Shown here one piece after another: positions 23,893-36,619 of a DNA stretch of 64,000 bases (its first letter is position 1; each line of letters opens with the position of its first letter). The position numbers were made by a program, and so were the translations under genes. Source of the DNA: Diatrype stigma (taxonomy: Eukaryota > Ascomycota > Sordariomycetes > Xylariales > Diatrypaceae); NCBI GenBank assembly GCA_022225965.2, contig JAKJXP020000034.1, forward strand, positions 1-64,000, read 5' to 3'. Under the pieces are notes generated by a model. The model saw nothing but the letters and a program-made list of their open reading frames with translations, was not told where the DNA came from and did no database searches.

Positions 23893-23994
23893 ATAAAAGC
23901 GGCGGCGCAATTATAAAGCTAATCGAATTGTTAATTATTGTTATTATAAATGGCAAATTACGGTATGAAACCCTTTTAGACCCGTAGACTAATT
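23893..23994. repeat. Right-end repeat copy 2
   Basis: Partner of 19541-19641. It ends immediately beside ABCC exon sequence, which resumes at 23995. Confidence 0.75.
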
Positions 23995-25661
23995 TATTAA
24001 CATGGGCGTGAATCCATAGAGCGCTGCCAGTATGAATATCTTCCGAAAACGGGCTCCCGCCGCTAGCTCTTCCACGCGAAGCTTCTGTACGAAATCGCCA
24101 ACGGTGCAAGAAAGGCCCGAAAGTTTCAGATTCTTCATACTAGCGATTACTGCGGCCGTCAACCCGACACGCTTTTGGACTCCTGTCATCCAGGACCTCT
24201 GCGAATCCCCCGTGAAGTTGATCAAAACCCCTAGACAGGTGAAACAGACGATGACCATCCCAATCGGTGCGACGAAGACAACCCCAAGTCGGGAATGCAG
24301 CATCCACCCGGCGAGAGCAGCCTGTATAATGCCTGCCCATACATCGTGCACCATCCTCAGGCCCTGCTTGATGCGTTCAATGTCGGTGCTCATCAAAGTA
24401 AGTGCAGCACTGTGATCACTGGCCCCAATGCGAGCTTCCGTAGCCTTGATAAACGTTTCTGTGACAAGTATGGACCGTGTCATGGCGCGCATTCGATGAT
24501 GGAGGTACCTGAGCATATCTGTCAATGGGCGATCTATCAGTGGGCGAGTGTGCATCTACCAGGAGGCGAGAATCGCAGCCAGGATGTCGGAATGCATAAG
24601 GGCTCACATACCAGCAGAGCGCCCAAGATATGGCAATCCCAGAGTAGATCAAGATGCTAGCCCCTATAAGTCCATAGCCGACATTCGCGGGAACTTCAGA
24701 CTGAGAGAGATGGTTTAACAGCGCTTCAATGAAGAAGGGCTGGGAGAAGGTAAAACCAAGAAGTGCCAGGCGTGGGAGTATGGGAAGCAGGAGAGGGCCA
24801 GATAGCGTCTTGATCAGTACCTTCAGAAGACCGTACTTGTCTCCCCTCAACTTGGAATAATCCATGTTCTTAGAGAACTTGTCGTGAAGCGACTTGCTGT
24901 CCAATGAAATATCGAGAGGGTATAAATCTTCCACCACAAGGTCTTTCTTGTACCCGTCTAAGAACATCTTGTTGAGCCAAAAGAACACACCAAGAGAAAA
25001 GATGTTACTCGTTTCTTCCGGGCTATGCTGCTTCTCGTCCCAGGGAACCCATTTTGATTTCTGCTTAGCTTCTAGGAGCAGAATTCCCACCTTTACCGCT
25101 ATGGAGGCACAGAAGATGCTACTATAGGTGCGCCCGGACTTGTCATCTGATAATAAAAAGAGAGTTCGCGCCTGGGCTATGTCTAGTAGGAGGGTCAGAA
25201 ATAAGTAGCCGTTCAGCAGTACAGACGGCCTCGGGCTTCTGCTGTGGTCGACAAAGCTTAGGGTTATCATGAACAACGCGGCCACAAGGTTCAGAGCAGA
25301 GGCGGTAATGGAGAAGCTGGTCACGTGGAAAGACCCGATAGCAGCCAGGACGAGGAGCGAGAGCTCAAGCCCGACATAGCTTATGATGGCACCCTATGAC
25401 AGCGTAGGCAGGTAGTTAGTAGGGTTGGGATCCAAGATGAGAACACTCGATTCATCCGTAACCTACCAATTTGATAAGTTGGAACAAAGGGGCGTTGACT
25501 ACGGCAGGCTTGCGTACTTGGGAAGCAGTACGCCATAATGAAGTTACAATAAATAGCACAGACGGTATGATGGAGAAAAACAACTGCTCGAACTGTATGG
25601 TGAAGTCGAAATCCTTCCCATTCAGCTGCAGCAAGGTACTATGGCCGGAGGTGAGATCCAT

Positions 25662-26290
25662 CCTAGGCTAGTGGAATGCAAACCTAGGGACGAACAACGA
25701 TAGCTATGGGGATTGGTAATTGGGGATCAAGAATTGGTGATTGAGGATCTCCTACTGAATGAGTTGCTAAGAGAGTTCGCAAAGTATGGTGAGTCACTTC
25801 AAGTGGCACCCCGTGCGGGTGTTATATCAAAAAGACAGAATAGGAAGTTAGCTAACTCATCTCGTCCATCCCGCCCGCGCCTCAGATACCCCGTGGGAGT
25901 GCATCTACTAGGTATGGTATTATGGGTAGATTTCAAGGGACTGTCACGTTCTTTCAGCTAAGCATGGGGCCCTGGGTTAGTGTAAACAGGGGATTTCAAG
26001 ATTCGATGAGAATTTCCCCTGAGCTTTCTTAGGGATAGCGTCGCCAAGCAGTACGCCCTACCTTGTAGGAATCGGAATGCCGCCCGTGAGAAGGTCTGAT
26101 CTGGATTCTTAATGAACTATATATGTGAGCAAATAGGGTCAAGTTTTGGTGGGATTGTATGAATTAATGACTGCATACTATCTACAAGTCGAAGGGGGTC
26201 CCAGTATGGGTAGCCACAGTGATCACTGTTTCAGAACACATTTCGACCTGTTTTTTTACTAGGCATACCCCAGCGGCCTGAAGTAAAATT
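25662..26290 (-). promoter_or_regulatory. Upstream region of the ABCC gene
   Basis: Normal-composition DNA upstream of the ABCC start, ending where AT-rich sequence begins near 26280. An open frame at 25713-25961 (+) resembles nothing and looks accidental. It contains short direct repeats of the type GGGGATCAAGAATTGGTGATTGAGGAT. No specific operator is recognised. Confidence 0.4.
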
Positions 26291-28323
26291 AGCCTATTAA
26301 TTGCATTATATGCATTAATTCTTTTTAATAATACTACTTATTCGCATATAAGTATTTAACTTAACTGCATTACTTACGTAATTAATTATTCTTAAGCTTA
26401 TTATATTATAATTATAATAACGTAATTAAAGCTTTATAAAGTTATAACGTTATAATTATTAAAATGTTATAATTATTATAATATAATTATAACATTATAA
26501 TAATTATAACGCTAAATCGTTAAAGTCTTAAAGCTTTAAAGCTTTAAAGTTTTAAAGTAATAACGTTAAAGTAATAATAACGTTACGTAATAAAATTACA
26601 TATTATACCGCTAATATACTTAATTAAAGTACTTATCGTATTTTAAACGCTATTTAAAAATAAAATAAATATATATATAATTAAATATAATCGTAATTAT
26701 ATAAATAGTTATATTAATATTATATTTACGATTTAATAAGTACTAAATAACTAGTTTTATAAATAAATGCCTAATAACACGGCTAATTGCATAATATTTA
26801 ACGAAAGCTACGAAGAAATAAACTTATAAAGTTAAAATGTGTTTTAAAATAATAATTATTATAGCTAATCGTATTTTAAAAAGCGATACGTCTAACTTAA
26901 ATAAGCCTGGATTTAAGTTATAATTCGATAACTTAATAATTACTTAAGACCTTTTTTAATATTCTTATATTTCTTATTATTATTTCTTTTTATTTTAATT
27001 ATAAAGGCCCGTTTTTTGCTTATAATATATTATTATATTTCGAAGTATTTTTCTTTATTTTTTCTCTTACTTATAATATATCTTACATTATAAACTGCTT
27101 ATACTTAATTAACTTTATAAATCGCATAATAAGTTCGCATAACGCGGTATACTTAGGTATGCATTTAAGGGTTTAATTAATAAACGAAACTTATAACATT
27201 AGCCTATTAAATAAGCAAAAAGAAGTCGATAATTTCCACTTATTAAGGCATGTTATTTGCTATTTTTCGGCTTCTTTGTATCGTAAACAGATTTAACATT
27301 AGCCTTTAAGCTAGGCCGAAAGGCCGGGTTTAATGCTATTTTGGGTTTGCTTATTTCTGGTTTACGAAGCAACTTAAGTGTATTAATAACGGTTAAAATG
27401 CAGCTATTTACTTGTTTTTATTAAAATCGGTTTATATTATTAATATTTAAAATAATGCGTAAGAATTATAAAAAAGCATTTATAACTCTTAAGTAATTAG
27501 CTTTTATATAACTTTAATTATTAATAGGTTTAGTTATATATTACATTATTTCGAAATAAAATGCTTATTAAAAGGTAATTAATAATTAAACTAATTAAAC
27601 GGCTTTAAATATATAAAAAAAGAAATTAAAAATTAAGATATTATTATAAAAGCTTATTTTATATATAAAACTTAAATTAATTATAAATAAATGTTTTAAA
27701 TACTTTTAATTGCTTATTATTATTATTATTCTTACGTTAATTACTTATTTACATATATATAAGCATATAATATACGATATGTTTACGATTTATATCTCGC
27801 GTAATAAACCGGTATAACTAATTAATATATATACGTATTACCGGAATCTTTTTTAATTAATGAGATTTATATCCTTATTTCGATATAAAGCTTTAATAGC
27901 CCGCTTAAAAGTTTAATTAATTACGCATAAATATTACTGCTTTTTTATATAATATAATACAGCTTTTCGATGCTTATAATATCGTCGTTATTTATTATAT
28001 AAAATCTTTTACTTATTAATTATTATAATTAACATATATTTATATACTTATATATTACTCTTTTATATTAATTAAACGAATAAAACCTACGCGTTACTTA
28101 TTTATTACGTTATAACGATAACTATTATTCGGTTTTATTATTAACTTATTAAGTACTTATTTATTTAATCGATTTAGCGGTACTTATTACTTATTTTAAA
28201 TAAAAATAAAGAAATTCTTATTATCTTTTTTATAAAACGCTATTTTTTAATTATTATACTTAATTGCTTAAAATGTAATAGCGTTTTATTATGTAGTTTA
28301 TTATATTAGCTTAATAACCCGAT
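26291..28323. other. AT-rich block without recognisable genes
   Basis: RIP-like DNA left of the Gypsy element. The only structure seen is a 64-bp near-perfect palindrome at 26448-26511 followed by short TTAAAGCTTTAAAG repeats. No protein remnant is recognised. Confidence 0.7.
26448..26511. repeat. 64-bp near-perfect palindrome
   Basis: The block begins CGTTATAATTATT and ends AATAATTATAACG. Its two halves are complementary apart from a few A/T mismatches, so it could form a long hairpin. It is A/T only except for the terminal CG pairs and a few internal C or G. Confidence 0.75.
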
Positions 28324-28549
28324 TATTATAATACATATAGGCTGTATATATATAAAAGTGCTTAAAGGTTGTATGTACATTTCCAAAGAAGGGCTAGCGC
28401 CCTTTAGCGGCTAGCCCTTCTGCCTATATACCTTCGAACCTTTCTTTCCTGTATTTACCTTTTTTTTTTTCTTTCTTTAGCTTTAGATTTCATAATATTA
28501 ATTGGGAATTTATTTTATTAATTCCTATAAAGCCCATTAATTCGTAACA
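28324..28549 (+). repeat. 5' LTR of the Gypsy element
   Basis: 226 bp, beginning TATTAT where the intact partner has TGTTAT and ending GTAACA. It contains the inverted motif GGGCTAGCGCCC/GGCTAGCCC, which could form a hairpin in the transcript. Confidence 0.9.
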
Positions 28550-31500
28550 TAATTTAAAGCTCGCTTTATCGCCTGAAAAGGCATAAATATCCCATTAAAT
28601 TGAAACAAAGAAAAAACACGAAAAATTAATTAATCGATTTAATCCCGAACCCCGAATACCGAAAATCCTTAATCCCTGCCACGAAATGGTCCGAACCCCC
28701 GAAAAAAAGGCCGCCCTTTAAGAACGTATTGAAAAAAAGATCCAATTTAACCTCGAAAAGCATACTGCTGCTGCCCCAAAAAAAAAACCCAATACCGAGC
28801 TGCAACGACAATCCAATACTATTTGTTATATTCGCCATAAAGCTAATACCGTACCCATAAAAACAATCGATATTAAAACTAATAAAAAAATGGAAACCGA
28901 TTTTTATAAGGAATTCAAAAAAATTTGTCCCAAAAAGAAATTATCCAAGTTCCTTTTCTAAACGAAGTTGGATTATAACGAAAATTAGAAAAAAAAGATT
29001 ACGCATTTAGCAAATTTATATGCAACCAATCCTAATAAACCTTTTGTTCCTTACCGATTTCTTTCCGTTAAAAGCAAGGAAACCTGGCTTAATATAAACG
29101 GTAACCTAACCTTTTTAGCCTTTTTTTATATATATAAAAACAGCCCCGAAAATTTATTTATAAAATTCAAAATTGCAATCTTTATTTTATACGTAACATA
29201 TTTATAACGTAACGAATTAATTAACGCCGTTAAAACAGTTATAAATAACATTAAAGGATTCTTTAAATGGGTTCATTATTTTATTAAAAAACATAACAAA
29301 AAGATAACTTAACGAAAAAAAAAAAAGCAATAAATAAAACCTAAAGCGCTAGCGGGTAATTCGGATTTTCTTAACTTCCCTATTAAAGAAAACATGGCCG
29401 ATTTTTTCGCAATTTTAAAAAATAAGCAACAAAAAGTTAATAACCAGCAAAATGAAATTAATTAGCTTAAAAAACGTCTTAAAGCTATTAATATAGCTAT
29501 TAACGTAATTACCGGTAAATCCGGCAAAAGCGGCAAAATCGTGGTTCCTAATTTTTTTAACGATCTTAATCAAAATAAGGTACCATTCGAAAATTAATAC
29601 GAATTAATAAAGAACCGATTAAAAATAAATAATAATTACTTCGTTTTTGACCGCATTAAATGGGTTAAAATTAAGTTTTATTTAAAGGGCAATGCTATAT
29701 AAAACATTTTCCTTTATTTTAATAAGGAATATCCGGATTTTTTCCTTATTTCTGAGGCGCTAATAATTTATTTTTAAAACGAATACCATAATTCGAACAA
29801 TCGAGAAAAAAACGAAATTACTTTTACCAAACTCCAAATAAATAAGTTAGAAAACTTCCAGATTTTTAAAAACAAATTTATTCGATTAGCCGGTTTTATT
29901 CGTTTGGCTAAGACTTAATGAAAATATAAGTTCAAAAAGCGTTTAATTTAACGCTTTCAGATTAATTTTATAATGGCCTAAATTAATAAAAATATCGATT
30001 TTAATTAATACGTCCTATTAATTACGAAAAACGTTAATGCATTCCTATAAGCTAATAATTCCCGCCTTTTAGCCAAAAAGAATTCATTTGTCATTATAAT
30101 TACAAAACGAAAAAGCAACAAATTAAATACCAATAATATTATAAGAACTGGCGGTAACAATTGCGCCCAAAAAAAAAACGATACCCAACGTTCCCGCCTC
30201 TCGAAAGAAAAAATTAAGAAACTTTTCCGAAAAAATCGCTGCTTTAATTATAAGCAAACTAAATATACTTTCCGAAATTGTTTCCAAAAGAATGGAATTC
30301 CGGAAAACCGTAAAACTCGTATTGCCTTTTTCGTAAAAAGATTTTATCGCGAGCCCGCTTTCGAATCCAACCGAAACAAAATCCTTAAAAAATAAAAATC
30401 CGAATCGGAAAACTAAGTATTCTAAGGAAATTAAACTTCCGCTTAAAAAAAGTATTTTCTAAGGAGTTAGGCGTTAAAAAAATACCCTTTAATTTTTTGC
30501 GACTAATATTAAAAGATAACCTTCTTTTATTTATTAATTACGTAACTTTTAATGGATTATCTTTAACCGCATATTTTACCTTGGCCGATACAGAAATTAA
30601 CGAATACTTATTTATAAGCGTACAATTTACCAAACGAATATTAAAATATTTAAAACCAAAATTATTCGTAAGATTTAATCCTTATCGAATCGGAAAATTT
30701 AATAAAAAAGCCATATAGCTAATTAATGCTATATTAGCCTTAGGATTCCGTATAAAAAGAAAATCCTTAAACCGTATACCTTTTATAATTATTAATATAA
30801 AATAAGACATTATTATCGGAAAAATTTAATTTGAACTTTATAAAATCGATATATTTATTTTTAACCAAGCATTGCTTTTTCCGGATTCCTAAAAATCTAA
30901 ATCCTTTTACGATATATTAATAAATTACTTAAAAAACCTATTGCTTAATACGAATCGAAAATACGAAAAAAATATCGAACGGCGAAACAAATTAATATAA
31001 TAAAAAAATAAACGACGTAATAATAAACGACGGCGTTTTGTTTCATTTATAAGATTCGATCCTTTCGTTACGATAATACTTAACCGAATAAGCCGAATCT
31101 TAAAAAGAAAAGTTATAATAAAAAAAGTTCCTAACGACCCTAATAACCTTAAAAAACTTCTTAAGGCACATATAAATGCACTTATTCTTTTTATTAATAA
31201 AAAAGACGTATCCAATAATTACGAAAAATAAATCTTAAAACTTATTCAAAATCGAATTAACGAATTAAAAATGCGCCAAAACAATTCCGATAAAATTAAC
31301 GACATTAATTTCTTTATATCCAAAATTATCCTAAAGCCAAAACGGTTATTATTAAAAACGTTCCTTTACGTAATCGTTTTTTAAATAAAACGACAAATTA
31401 ACGCTTATATTTAAAAAAACGATTCGTACGAAATAATAAACGATCCTTTAATTATCGCAAAAAAAAATAATCCATATCCTAAACGGAACGCATAAGGGCC

Positions 31501-34500
31501 ATATAAGCTTAAAAAAAATTACTTTAATTAGTACCGAATACGCCTTTTTAATTTCGCATTTATTAGCGCAATAGCTTTTTTATACCTAATCAAAATTATT
31601 ACCATTTAAAATATATTCCTATACGAAATTAATTGTATCATTTTTAATAAAAAAACTGCTTAATCGAATCCTTTAGCCCGAAACGAAAAAACCTTACAAA
31701 AAGCATACGTCCGAATTATACCTAAGGAATACCATAATTATTTAAACGTTTTTAGCAAGATAATATTAAACGAATTGGCATAAAAACGCCTAAACGTAAA
31801 CCATTATATCGAACTTAATGGGAAATCTAAAAAATTAAAATACAACCCATTATATAAAATATCTATTAAAAAATTAAAAATCTGCCGTAAATATATCATA
31901 AAACATTTACAAAAAGGATTTATCGAAACCAGCTTCATACTATGGGCTATACCGATATTATTCGCATTTAAGCCAAACGGGAACTTACGTTTCTGCATTA
32001 ATTACTGCAAATTAAACGCAATAACGAAAAAAAACCGATATCCCTTATTCCTAATAAATAAAACTTTCGCAAGGATCTCTAAAACAAAAATCTTTATTAA
32101 GATTAATATTTAATAAGCCTTTTATAAAATCCGAATACGGAAAGAAATACAGAACCTTATAACTTTCCGTACTAAATATAGGACATATAAATATAAAATA
32201 TTGCCTTTCGGACTTATTAATAATCCCTTAACCTTTTAACGATTTATTAACGATATCCTATTTAATTATTTAAATCAATTTTGTAGCGCATATATTAATA
32301 ATATTCTTATTTTCTTTAAAAACAAAAAGAACCACGTTTAATACGTAAATAAGGTATTAATACGTTTAAAACAAATAAAATTATAAACCGACCTAAATAA
32401 ATACGAATTCCATATTACAAAAACGAAATATTTCGGCTTTATAATTAATACCAACGGAATTTCAATAAATCCCGCGAAAATAAAAATAATTAAAAACTAA
32501 AAAATACCTATTAACCTTAAAAAGATATAATTCTTTTTGGGATTTTATAACTTTTATCGTAAATTCATACGTAAATTTAAAAAAATAACCCGACCGCTTT
32601 AAAAGCTTATTCGTAAAAAGAAATTATTTTATATAACAAATAAACGTATTACGGTATTTATACGCCTAAAACGTTACATAACTAAAGTACCGATATTGCA
32701 TTACTTTTTATACGATTACGAAACCCGTATTAAAACAAATGCGTCCAATAAGATAATAATTAGGGCTATATTCCAGCGAATTACGGAAAATAACGATTGG
32801 CTTTCCGTTATTTATTTCTTTAAAACAATACAAAAAACAAAACATAACTATAATATATACGATAAAGAAATATTGGCAATTATTCGCGCTTTATAATGCT
32901 AACGCGTAAAATTAATCGGCCTATAAATTCCTCGTTTTTTTATAGTAATAACGAACCATTACGCATTAAAATATTTCAATATTAAGTAATTGCTTAATTT
33001 GTAGCAAACAAAATAAATAAAACTATTATCGCAATATAATTTCGTTATTACTTATCGACCAAGTTTAAAAAATATCTTAATAAACGTCCTTATAAAAAAG
33101 TCGAAAAACCTAAAAACGCAAAAAGCCAAAAAAAACGCGTACCGTATAATAATTTTATTCCAGCCAATGCGTAAATAAGATAGCGCAATAACGGATATTA
33201 CGCCCGTTACATATTTTAACGCCTTTTCCTTAACGAACGGAAAAAAAAAATCAAGATTTATATTAATATTCGTATTAAATAAAAATATCGATCCCTTAAA
33301 ATTATCGGGAATAGCTTTAATAAACAAAGTACTTTAGGCCAACGTTATAAGTAACCAATTGCAACATTACCGCGACAAAGCCAAAAATCCCGGTATTTAT
33401 ATATATAATTACGGATATTCGATAAATAAACGACTTATATTCTTTCGAAAACGATTCATTATACTAAACGAAAATAATTTAAAAACGCTACTGCTTATAA
33501 AAATATATTCCCGACTTATTACAAAACATTCGGAATAATACAAAATACGATAACTTATAAGCCAAAAATACTAATGGCCTAATTAAGCTTTTAATATAAC
33601 CCGATTCGTAAAAAATTATCCTTATAAAGCTATAAAGCATCCAAAAAATAAGGCCCCAAATTTGCTTAAACCTTTGCTAATATCATTACGAATATGGCAA
33701 CATATCGTAATAAATTTTAAATCGATGCCTTTAAATAAAACAAAAAAAAATAACTTATTAGTAATAATTTGCCGATTAGGAAAAAAATCATAAATAATAC
33801 CATATATAAAGGCAGTTATTACGAAAAACGCCGCAATAATATATTACAAAAGCCCCTTTTAAATATATAGCGTTTCAAAATCGGTTATTAATAATAAAGG
33901 TTTTTAATTTATTTCTAATTTTACGAACGAACTTTCTAAAATTATGGGATTTAAAATAAAATTGGCCTCGGCAAAACATTTCTAAACCGCGGAATAAGCC
34001 GAAATTATATACGAATAAAATAATTAATAATTACGTTCCTTTATTAATTATTATCAAAACAACTAAGCAATAATAATGCCCGTAATAAATGCAATACAAA
34101 CAGCTTTATTATACGAATTAATTAAAATAACGCCATATAAATTAAATCGCAAATTCGATATGTCCTTATTTTTTAATTAGGAATATCGAATAACGAACTT
34201 TAAAAAAATGACGATACGGGAAAAAACGAATCGACAAAACGCCTAAGCAATTGCCGACACTTTATACAAATACTTAAAAACGGCTCGAACGGCTATGTCC
34301 AAAGTTTAAAAACGAATGGTTATTTAGGCTAATAAATATAAACGAAAACCCAACTTTAAATACAAAAAACCGGACCAAAAAACCGCGTTTATATCATTAA
34401 AAAAACAAAAACGAAAACCGACCGACTTAATAACAAACTCGATTATCCCTTAATACGGAACCATTATTCGATTATTGGAATAAAAAGACATTTATACGTT

Positions 34501-35184
34501 CTTAATTTTCCGGATTTATAAAAAGGCTTTAAAATATTTTACGTTAACCGATTACGGAAATATCCCAATAATTCATTACCAAAACAAATTCCGAATAATC
34601 CTGCGGATAAAAAAGTTAATCCTAACGGAAAAAAAGAATAAAAGGTTAAAAAAATCCTCGCTTTTCGGATACATTATGGTAAATTGCAATATTAAATATA
34701 ATAAAAAAATTAAAATCCAAATCCCGAATAATATAATGCTAAAGGATTTAAAAATAACCCGTTAGCATTAATAAAATACCATAAGAAATATTCCGATTAA
34801 CCCGAATCCCTATTATATTTAAACGAATAACGCAAAGCCGCAAAATTCGATAAATTCGAATAAACGCACGAAAATAACAATAAATCCGCAAAAAAAATTC
34901 AATAACCGAAATACCAATTACGGACGCGTCGCGAAGGAAGAAAATAAGCACCCGGATACATAAAAAGGGTCTTAATAAAAATCAAGCAAAACCGAATGTA
35001 TAAAACTGCTTACTGCTTAGCCTTAAATAAGGGCCCAATAATGCAGCGACTAAGCGGTAAATCCGAGGATATTCCTTTATTGCTTGGAAAGCATTCGGGT
35101 TCGAGCTTTGGCCGAATAATTATTTTTTTTTTTTTTTTTTTTTATAAAGTTTCGGAACGAAACTTTTTCCCGAGAGGGGGATGA

Positions 35185-35410
35185 TGTTATGGTGCATATA
35201 GGCTATATATATACAAAAGTGCTTAAAGGTTGTATGTACATTTCCAAAGAAGGGCTAGCGCCTTTTAGCGGCTAGCCCTTTTGCCTATATACCTTCGAAC
35301 CTTTCTTTCCTGTATTTACCTTTCCTTCTTTCTTTCTTTAGCTTTAGATTCCACAATACTAATTAGGAATTTGTTCTATTAATCCCTACAAAGCCCATTA
35401 GCCCGTAATA
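35185..35410 (+). repeat. 3' LTR of the Gypsy element
   Basis: 226 bp, the same length as the 5' LTR. It ends GTAATA where the 5' copy has GTAACA. It keeps the canonical TG start. Confidence 0.9.
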
Positions 35411-36314
35411 CCGATAAGGAAAACCGATAAAGAAAAACCGTTAAGAAAAAACTGGGCCCATATCGCCGATATCTTTTCGTTTTTCGTTCGGACCGCCTTT
35501 TCTTTTTATATATACCTACCGACCTTTCGGCCTTATATATTACCTAGGCTTCCGGCGTTTGCAATTTTAACTTTCCTTTTTTTTTCTTTTCTTTTTTTCT
35601 TTTGCGGCTTATATTATACGTATTTCCCTTGTCTTATTTAGCTGCTGTTTCGTTGTTTTTTAAATCGTCTTTGTAATTATATTTAATTCTCCTTTGCCTT
35701 GCGATTTAAATGATGCACTTTTTATAATAATCGATAGCGATGCGGTTTCGTTATTAATGCTTAGAATTATTAATTAATTAATTACCTTATAGCAGTACTA
35801 GTAGCAGTAATAGCTTTTAATCGCTTAAGTAATCGATTAATCTTTAATTTTATAAACATTAAAGATTTTTACTTAAACCGGAATTTAAAACTAATAATCT
35901 TAAAATTAAAGGATATTTTAATAAGAATTTATAACGAAGTAATAATAATACGGCGATAATAAAGTAATAATTTAAGAAATTATTATTTATAAATATAATA
36001 ATAAAGAAGTTATAAGAAATTAAAAAGCTCGTTATTTAATTATAAAAACGAAATTATATAAAAAAAGTTATTTATTATGTAATATTATATTATATACTTA
36101 ATAATAAGGGTTATAAGGGTTTATTTTAACGCATTTTTATTAATATAAAATTATATAACTTTATAAAAAGCTTTTTATATTATTTATAAATAAAGGCTTA
36201 TTATTTTATATTATTAATTTTGTTTTATAGCTGTTTTATTTCTTAAATTATTAAGCTTTTTATAATTACTCTTATTCTTATAACTTAATAACGCCGTTAT
36301 TAAAGTTATTTTAA
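35411..36314. other. AT-rich spacer between two LTR elements
   Basis: No gene is seen. The first 150 bp after the Gypsy element (CCGATAAGGAAAACC and onward) is less mutated than the rest. Confidence 0.6.
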
Positions 36315-36619
36315 TATATAATAAACAAGAATAAAGCGAAGGCCCTACTTTAGCTGGTACGGTATTAGAACATCTGCGCTATAAACTTGGCTAAAAAGAA
36401 AAATGTTTCCTTGTCTGCTTTTTTATAGGAATCTACATATAAACCTGGACGTGCCAGCATCCTTATATAGACCGAGAACCAAAGCCCATATGTGCCAGCT
36501 TCGGCTTCGGGCCTTTGGCCGTATAGCCAAAGCCGATGAAAACAACTAAAAGCCTATAGCTGCTATAACGCTGCAGCTGCTATATAGCAGCAATAACGCA
36601 TTGCCCGATTGCAATAACA
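36315..36619. repeat. Left 305-bp terminal direct repeat
   Basis: The less mutated copy. Its right part is rich in GCTGCTATA/TATAGCAGC inverted motifs. Confidence 0.8.

Larger units (their letters stand above)
19136..23994. mobile_element. Tandem pair of related elements without TIRs, unknown class, in the ABCC gene
   Basis: A 506-bp unit (19136-19641) is followed directly by a 4353-bp unit (19642-23994). They share their left ends (19136-about 19436 with 19642-about 19930; both run through GGCCGGCCG and GCGCTATTACGTAACGC) and their right ends (19541-19641 with 23893-23994; both contain CGGTATRAAACC). The short unit therefore looks like an internally deleted copy of the long one. The ends are not inverted repeats of each other. 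Skipping 19136-23994 restores the ABCC frame exactly (Ile ATA, then Ser AGC). No clear target duplication is left; at most a RIP-altered 4-bp one (GGCT/AATT) is possible. No TIR plus two shared ends could fit a tyrosine-recombinase Crypton, but I saw no diagnostic motif. Coding content is too degraded to name. Confidence 0.65.
9710..25661 (-). pseudogene. ABCC-type (MRP-like) ABC transporter, split by two insertions
   Basis: Start ATG at 25661, with an in-frame TAG three codons upstream; stop at 9710. Coding pieces in order: 25661-25467, 25393-24612, 24508-23995 | 19135-19040 | 13055-11906, 11771-11461, 11392-11229, 11127-11078, 10962-10566, 10520-9710. The bars mark insertions, not introns. 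With them skipped the phases close on 1489 codons plus stop. Layout is TMD0 (about residues 1-190), TMD1, NBD1, TMD2, NBD2. NBD1 shows Walker A GPVGSGKSS, signature LSGGQKQR and Walker B LLILDDIFSGLD; the second D where a catalytic E is usual is an ABCC trait. NBD2 shows GRTGSGKSS, LSAGQRQL, LLLDEVNSS and SHRLD. The family exports conjugates or drugs across plasma or vacuolar membranes. The insertions fall in TMD1, so as arranged no full protein can be made. The remaining exons have no stops or frameshifts. Confidence 0.9.
28324..35410 (+). mobile_element. Gypsy (Ty3) LTR retrotransposon with chromodomain-like tail, degenerate
   Basis: Two 226-bp LTRs (28324-28549 and 35185-35410) flank a 7.1-kb element with a perfect 5-bp target duplication CCGAT (28319-28323 and 35411-35415). 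The right LTR begins TGTTATGGTGCAT after a purine tract (GAGAGGGGGATGA). The interior keeps Gypsy order: a zinc-knuckle remnant near 30230-30300, a protease remnant near 30580 (LADTEINEY), and reverse transcriptase 31800-32350 (KNRYPL, ILPFGLINNPLTF, AYINNILIFF). RNase H follows at 32700-32900 (KTNASN, YDKEILAIIRAL), then integrase to about 34400, and a chromodomain-like end near 34620-34760. Many stops are present, mostly explicable by C-to-T changes. It is inactive. Confidence 0.92.

Noticed and set aside
19136..23994. Treating the 300-bp direct repeats (19136 and 19642) as LTRs of one element
   Set aside because: The intervening stretch is only about 200 bp, and a second shared end (19541 and 23893) shows two tandem copies explain the structure better. 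No LTR-like partner occurs near 23500.
6997..25661. Secondary-metabolite gene cluster
   Set aside because: Only two transporters are present; no synthase, P450 or pathway regulator lies between or beside them.
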